The notes beneath the pieces are model-generated. The model searched no databases and was not told where the DNA came from. It saw only the letters and a program-made list of their open reading frames with translations. A program made the position numbers and the translations under genes. Below are positions 44,612 to 48,923 of a stretch of 48,923 nucleotides of DNA, one piece after another (position 1 is the stretch's first letter; each line of letters begins with the position of its first letter). The stretch is from Spartobacteria bacterium. Its GTDB lineage: Bacteria; Verrucomicrobiota; Kiritimatiellia; RZYC01. The stretch covers positions 1 to 48,923 of the forward strand of contig RZYC01000023.1 of the NCBI GenBank assembly GCA_009930475.1. Direction: 5' to 3'.

Positions 44612-45697
44612 ATGAACCATTTTTACGCGATCATCATGGCCGGTGGAAAAGGCGAACGCTTCTGGCCTCTCAGCACAGAAAAACGCCCGAAACAACTGCT
44701 TTCACTGGTGGGATCCAGACCACTCGTTGCTCAGAGTGTGGAACGCTTGCAAGGATTAATTCCGCCCGAACAGATCTTCATCATTACCAATGCTGACCTC
44801 GTCGATGAAGCCTGCAAATGCGTACCGGAACTGCCTGCAAAAAACATCATTGGTGAACCGATTGGACGCGATACTGCTGCCGCTGTTGCACTGGGCGCCG
44901 CGATTATTAAGAAACGCGATCCACTGGCCGCCTTCTGCGTGCTCACAGCCGACCACGCCATCGGGGATCTGGATCTGTTTCGCAATACCCTGCGCGACGC
45001 ACTGGAATTGTCGTTGAAAGAGGATATAATCTGCACCATCGGCATCACGCCCGATCACCCCAGTAGCGGGTTCGGCTACATTGAAACCGAAGATTCCTGC
45101 AGCACAGAGAAGGCCGGAACGACATTTATGAAGGCACTCCGCTTCGTCGAAAAACCCGACGAGACCACCGCCGCAACCTATTTGAAAGCCGGTAATTTTT
45201 ACTGGAATTCCGGCATGTTTATCTGGTCGGTAAAGACCATCTGCCATGCCTTTGAACAATTCTGTCCGTCGCTTGCTGCGCTAATTGAGACACTGTCTCC
45301 TGCCTGGGATACAGCCCAGTTTGATTCCATGCTCGCTGCGGTCTACACCAGGCTGGAAAAAATATCCATCGACTACGCTGTAATGGAAAAAGCGGATAAC
45401 GTCTGTCTTGCCAAAGGAACATTCTCATGGGATGACGTCGGCGCCTGGCCTGCACTGGAACATCATTTTGCACAGGATAAGCAAGGGAATACCATCATAG
45501 GATGTTCAGAAACCATTGATTCCAAAGGAAATATCGTCTTTTCAAAAGATCGGCTGACCGCTGTCATCGGCGTGAGCGACCTTATCGTTGTACAGGCCGA
45601 AGGAGCCACGCTGATCTGCCCGAAAGATAAAGCGCAGGACATTAAAAAAATGGTGCAGAAGCTTCGTGCGGCGAAAACCTACTCGGATCTGCTCTGA
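44612..45697 (+). CDS. manC: Mannose-1-phosphate guanylyltransferase
   Basis: The 361-residue nucleotidyltransferase makes GDP-mannose from GTP and mannose 1-phosphate for surface polysaccharides. It shows the phosphate loop IIMAGGKGERFWPLS (about 8-22), RPKQLLSL, the metal site LTADHAIGD, GYIETEDS, FVEKPDE, NSGMFIW and FSWDDVGAW. It has the short form without the PMI cupin domain. GGAGGGA precedes the ATG by about six bases. A repeat and ruvX follow. Confidence 0.94.
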   Translation: MNHFYAIIMAGGKGERFWPLSTEKRPKQLLSLVGSRPLVAQSVERLQGLIPPEQIFIITNADLVDEACKCVPELPAKNIIGEPIGRDTAAAVALGAAIIKKRDPLAAFCVLTADHAIGDLDLFRNTLRDALELSLKEDIICTIGITPDHPSSGFGYIETEDSCSTEKAGTTFMKALRFVEKPDETTAATYLKAGNFYWNSGMFIWSVKTICHAFEQFCPSLAALIETLSPAWDTAQFDSMLAAVYTRLEKISIDYAVMEKADNVCLAKGTFSWDDVGAWPALEHHFAQDKQGNTIIGCSETIDSKGNIVFSKDRLTAVIGVSDLIVVQAEGATLICPKDKAQDIKKMVQKLRAAKTYSDLL

Positions 45698-45728
45698 TGC
45701 ATCGCAAACGGATCATTTCACGCTTTTT

Positions 45729-45757
45729 TGAAAAGTTCCAATCATTGGAACTTTTCA
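45729..45757. repeat. 29-base palindromic repeat before the ruvX start codon (copy 4)
   Basis: The 14-base arms TGAAAAGTTCCAAT and ATTGGAACTTTTCA pair perfectly around one C. The element ends one base before the ruvX ATG, so it occupies the position where a ribosome binding site would be expected. The same palindrome with a different centre is at 4233. Confidence 0.9.
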
Positions 45758-45758
45758 T

Positions 45759-46178
45759 ATGAGCCGCTGGGTGGGAGTGGATTACGGTGACAGCCGCATC
45801 GGCGTCGCACTGAGCGATCCCTGCCAGATCATTGCATCGCCCTTGACCATGGTGAAAAACAGTTCGCCGGAAGCTAGTGCGCTGGAAATTATCGCGCTGG
45901 CTGAACAACATGAAGCCGACCGAATTATCATCGGGCTGCCGCTTAATATGAACGGAACCAGCGGACCGGCTGTTGAAAAAGTTTTGGCTTTTCAGGCATT
46001 CATTAAGAAACACTCATCCATCCGGACGGTGACCTGGGATGAACGGTTAAGCACGGTCTCGGCGCAAAACACCTTAATCGCGGCGGGCACACGACGTGAA
46101 AAACGAAAAAAGCTGATTGACAAAATCGCGGCGCAAATCATTCTCCAGCATTATATTGATGCACAACAGATGCTCTGA
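45759..46178 (+). CDS. ruvX: RuvX/YqgF family resolvase-like nuclease (pre-16S rRNA processing)
   Basis: The 139-residue RNase H-fold protein has VGVDYGDSRIGVALSD (about 4-19), IIIGLPLNMNGTSGP and VTWDERLSTVSAQ with the family's acidic residues, and a basic helix (RREKRKKLIDKIAA). YqgF proteins take part in 16S rRNA 5'-end maturation and have been linked to recombination. The ATG is fixed by the conserved N terminus. It has no Shine-Dalgarno site: the palindrome covers that region. gloB starts five bases after the stop. Confidence 0.93.
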   Translation: MSRWVGVDYGDSRIGVALSDPCQIIASPLTMVKNSSPEASALEIIALAEQHEADRIIIGLPLNMNGTSGPAVEKVLAFQAFIKKHSSIRTVTWDERLSTVSAQNTLIAAGTRREKRKKLIDKIAAQIILQHYIDAQQML

Positions 46179-46183
46179 TTATC

Positions 46184-46963
46184 ATGAATGTACAACATGT
46201 GAAACTCGGCGATATTATCGTCAATATGATTGCGTTGGCTGAAGATAACTACACCTATATGGTTGTCACCGGCGATAAAGCGGTCGTTATTGATCCTGCC
46301 GAAGCACAACCGGTCATATCTTATGCCGACTCCTGCGGATGGAACATCACTCATATATTAAACACCCACCACCATTATGATCACGTGGCAGGCAACAGTG
46401 CCATTAAACGCGTTTTTGACTCATGGATCATTGGCAGTACTAAAAACTTGATCCCGTCTGTCGATTACGTCGTTTCGGATAATGAAAGTTTCACCATCAA
46501 CGGCCTCATGTACAGCTGCATGGCCACACCCGGCCACACCAACAATTCGGTTTGCTGGTATGCTCCTGAAATTAATTCCGTCTTTACGGGCGACACCCTG
46601 CTCACGGCCGGCTGTGGCCGCGTCGAAAAAAATCAGTATACGGCCATGTGGGACTCGCTCTGCAAGATCTGTATGTTACCGGAGGATACCTATGTATTTA
46701 GCGGACATGAATATACGCTCGACAATCTTGATTTTGCACTGACCATTGATCCCCATCACGAACCGACGTTAAAACATCTGCATCAGGTAGAACACCTTAT
46801 GGCAAATGGACTATTCTGCCAGCCATCCACCATTTTACAGGAAAAAACGGCCAATATTTTTTTGCGCAGCAGCGATCCGCTGATTCGACCGCATCTGCGC
46901 CTGGATCATCCCTCAGATCTCGAGGTGTTTACCCGCCTGCGGCAGCGTAAAGATCGATTTTAA
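46184..46963 (+). CDS. gloB: Hydroxyacylglutathione hydrolase-like metallo-beta-lactamase-fold protein
   Basis: The 259-residue glyoxalase II-type protein has the metal motif NTHHHYDHVAGN (about 59-70), MATPGHTNNSVCW, FTGDTLLTAGCGRV and FSGHEYTLDNLDFAL, which provide the two-metal site and the substrate loop. Glyoxalase II hydrolyses S-lactoylglutathione or a related thioester. The C-terminal segment is also of family type. Whether glutathione is used in this organism is not known. It follows ruvX by five bases. Confidence 0.9.
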   Translation: MNVQHVKLGDIIVNMIALAEDNYTYMVVTGDKAVVIDPAEAQPVISYADSCGWNITHILNTHHHYDHVAGNSAIKRVFDSWIIGSTKNLIPSVDYVVSDNESFTINGLMYSCMATPGHTNNSVCWYAPEINSVFTGDTLLTAGCGRVEKNQYTAMWDSLCKICMLPEDTYVFSGHEYTLDNLDFALTIDPHHEPTLKHLHQVEHLMANGLFCQPSTILQEKTANIFLRSSDPLIRPHLRLDHPSDLEVFTRLRQRKDRF

Positions 46964-46990
46964 ATCTATAGCAAATGAAAAGGAGACCAT

Positions 46991-47407
46991 ATGAAATCCT
47001 ACAGAAAAGAACTCTGGTTTAATACGCCTGCACGACGCGCCTATATCAATATCACCCCGCAAATTGACGAATGTCTGAGCGAAAGCGGCATCAAAGAAGG
47101 ACTGTGCCTTGTCAATGCCATGCATATTACGGCCAGTGTTTTCATCAATGATGATGAGGCGGGACTTCATCGTGATTTTGAGCGCTGGCTGGAAAAACTG
47201 GCACCAGAAAAACCCTATAGTCAATACGACCATAATGGCTATGAAGATAACGGCGATGCACATCTTAAGCGCACCATTATGGGACGGGAAGTCATCGTTG
47301 CCATTACGGAGGGGAAACTGGACACCGGTCCATGGGAACAAATATTTTATGGCGAAATGGATGGAAAGCGGCGCAAACGAGTACTCGTAAAGATTATCGG
47401 AGAATGA
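46991..47407 (+). CDS. yjbQ: YjbQ/UPF0047 family protein
   Basis: The 138-residue single-domain protein matches the YjbQ family in length, with [34 protein letters not shown] (conserved His/Asp/Asn residues) and [20 protein letters not shown]. coli YjbQ has a secondary thiamine phosphate synthase activity. Its coupling to thiL, whose substrate is thiamine phosphate, is consistent with a thiamine role. AAAGGAG precedes the ATG. It overlaps thiL by four bases. Confidence 0.92.
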   Translation: MKSYRKELWFNTPARRAYINITPQIDECLSESGIKEGLCLVNAMHITASVFINDDEAGLHRDFERWLEKLAPEKPYSQYDHNGYEDNGDAHLKRTIMGREVIVAITEGKLDTGPWEQIFYGEMDGKRRKRVLVKIIGE

Positions 47408-48423
47408 CGGGCATGATAAATCAGCCTTCCGTTGGCGAGCTGGGTGAACGTCGCATTATCCAGCTTCTGACAAACCAGCTGGCCAGTCGCGATGATGTTG
47501 TTTGCGGAATTGGGGACGACTGCGCCGTTGTTCGAGGCGGTGCCTGCGATTACGTCCTGACAACCGACCCCGTCATTGAAAATGAACATTTTTTGCGAAA
47601 TGCGACCCCGCATCTTATTGGACGTAAAGCTATTGGACGCGTTCTAAGTGATATCGCATCAATGGGAGCCTCGCCAGACTGGCTGCTGATTAATGTCACC
47701 GTACCCACCGATCTTCCCATGTCGATGCTTTCCGCAGTCTATGAAGGAGCCAATGCAATGGCCACCGAATTTGGTGCCGTTATTGTCGGCGGCGATACCG
47801 CACATGGCGAAGCACTGTCTCTGCACGTCTTCGGCATAGGCTCCCTCCCCCACGGACAGGCATTGCTGCGTTCCGGTGTTCAGAATAACGATATCATCTA
47901 TGCCTCCGGCTCCTTTGGAGGCAGCATCCTCGGACGCCACCTGAACATCACCCCCCGAATTCGTGAAGGCATCTGGCTGCGCGAGCAGAACGTTCCGGTA
48001 CATGCCATGATCGACGTATCAGACGGCCTCGTCTCAGAACTCGTGCACCTCGCCATGCAAAGTCGCGTGCAACTGCATATTACCGGATCTACCATCCCCA
48101 TCCATCCAGACGCCCATACATATGCCGAACAGACTGAAAACAGTGCCCTCTGGCATGCATTAAATGATGGAGAAGACTTCGAACTGCTCTTTTCTGTCCC
48201 GCAAACCCAAGCCCGTCAACTTGAACAGATGTGGAAAAAACAATTTGATGTCCCGTTAACAGCCATTGGGCATGCTAGTGACGCAAAACAACCCCGGGTA
48301 CTGCTTAGAAACAACCAAGATCTAACCATCTACGACGCAAACCATCAAGGTGGATTCGAACACCTGTCTACGTCATCCGACCCACATCACGAACAGCATA
48401 CAGATCCCCCCAGTCCCCCTTAA
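47404..48423 (+). CDS. thiL: Thiamine-monophosphate kinase, with foreign C-terminal tail
   Basis: The 339-residue protein phosphorylates thiamine monophosphate to the diphosphate. It shows [70 protein letters not shown] and [10 protein letters not shown]. The ATG at 47404 overlaps the yjbQ stop as ATGA. Family members usually end soon after a G-[FWY]-[DE]-H-[FL] motif, here GFEHL at about residue 320. The last 18 or so residues (from 48368) are read from the antisense of the RAYT 3 gene, so the native stop has probably been lost by its insertion. Confidence 0.92.
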   Translation: MTGMINQPSVGELGERRIIQLLTNQLASRDDVVCGIGDDCAVVRGGACDYVLTTDPVIENEHFLRNATPHLIGRKAIGRVLSDIASMGASPDWLLINVTVPTDLPMSMLSAVYEGANAMATEFGAVIVGGDTAHGEALSLHVFGIGSLPHGQALLRSGVQNNDIIYASGSFGGSILGRHLNITPRIREGIWLREQNVPVHAMIDVSDGLVSELVHLAMQSRVQLHITGSTIPIHPDAHTYAEQTENSALWHALNDGEDFELLFSVPQTQARQLEQMWKKQFDVPLTAIGHASDAKQPRVLLRNNQDLTIYDANHQGGFEHLSTSSDPHHEQHTDPPSPP

Positions 48424-48923
48424 CCCTTCGACCGCCCGAGGTTCTGCGCGGACCAAATCGATCCCGATTCCCCGCAAAAAAGGCTTCCACAAAGGCCTTT
48501 GACCCCAGAACCTGACCATCTGTGAAATATCGGCATCGGTACATCAGCCGCTTCGCCGCCGATAGATCAACCGCCGCTCCCAGCCGCGCTCTCAACCGCG
48601 TCTCATCCATCATCGACAAATCCTGACCATCGGCTCTTGCCGCCCCGTACAGCAAAACCTCATCCAGATAGACCGACGACAACGCCTGCCAGTCACGTTC
48701 CACCTCCCCGCCAAAAACCCGTCCCTTCTGAACCATCAGCTCCACAATGCCATCCCTCGCCAAAACCGACCCGCCCATAGCCTCGCCAAAACCGCAATAC
48801 CGATAAACCGAAGGATCGTCTACCATACCGGCTCTCACCGGATTCATCTCAATATACGCAGCAACCGTTCGCAATACATCGCCGCCCTCCACCAAAACGC
48901 TCTTAAAGCGCTCCGCCCAAAAA
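48368..48923 (-). mobile_element. REP-associated tyrosine transposase (RAYT 3), cut by the window edge
   Basis: The C-terminal 184 residues of a Y1/HUH transposase relative are present. The frame is open to the right edge and reads FWAERFKSVLVEGGDVLRT, then IEMNPVRAGMVDDPSVYRYCGFGEAMGG and a [11 protein letters not shown] end, as in the other two RAYTs. The HUH motif would lie outside the window. It overlaps the 3' end of thiL by 56 bases, tail-to-tail. Confidence 0.88.

Noticed and set aside
1-48923. tRNA, rRNA or CRISPR array
   Set aside because: The intergenic gaps are short, and none shows a cloverleaf with a recognisable T-loop, rRNA-like sequence or regularly spaced repeats.

Overview
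The window looks like chromosomal DNA from a Gram-negative, anaerobic or facultative bacterium. An outer membrane is implied by a TonB-dependent receptor, arabinose-5-phosphate isomerase for Kdo/LPS, and a secretin with a type IV pilus/type II secretion assembly set. The gene mix (several divergent REP-associated tyrosine transposases, a CUT2 sugar operon with an IolE-like isomerase and a Gfo/Idh oxidoreductase, PaaK plus ACT, an orphan MalK-type ATPase) and the short TTCCAAT..ATTGGAA palindromes fit the PVC group, perhaps Kiritimatiellota. That placement is an inference from gene content; no rRNA or other marker is present. No tRNA, rRNA or CRISPR array was recognised, and no gap between genes exceeds 300 bases.

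Layout. 1-690: a leftward CBS-domain protein ending abruptly where an RsbU-type phosphatase would begin. 788-12181: a rightward run of rmuC, an alpha/beta hydrolase, a cysteine-rich 4Fe-4S protein, PaaK-type CoA ligase, ACT protein, deoC, TonB receptor, recQ and an arabinose-5-phosphate isomerase. 12202-13173: RAYT transposase 1. 13320-19084: a leftward sugar operon (oxidoreductase, isomerase, CUT2 ATPase, permease, binding protein). 19314-22479: a divergent two-component system. 22628-25168: a large membrane protein of unknown role. 25201-41295: a leftward block with acyP, an ispD-like gene, nnr, pdxJ, a degenerate GGDEF protein, an orphan ugpC/malK ATPase, miaB and a pilus/secretion cluster (pilT, pilC, pilB, secretin, PilP-like, PilO-like, PilM-PilN fusion). 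41496-48423: a small lipoprotein, RAYT 2, ahcY, manC, ruvX, gloB-like, yjbQ and thiL. A third RAYT runs off the right edge.

The most unusual system is at 13320-22479. The kinase is soluble and carries an N-terminal ABC ATPase domain of the sugar-import (CUT2) type, then PAS and NtrB-type histidine kinase domains. Its partner is a sigma-54 response regulator whose gene overlaps it. Divergent to the pair is a complete CUT2 sugar operon with a good -24/-12 sigma-54 promoter match and an inverted repeat about 120-140 bases upstream, where an NtrC-type activator would bind. I infer a regulatory circuit in which an ABC-type domain reports on transport or nucleotide state to a sigma-54 activator.

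Other features worth noting: 29-base palindromes placed exactly on stop or start codons; a thiL reading frame whose last residues are antisense RAYT sequence; an IspD-like protein lacking two active-site basic residues; and a protein with two degenerate GGDEF-like domains.
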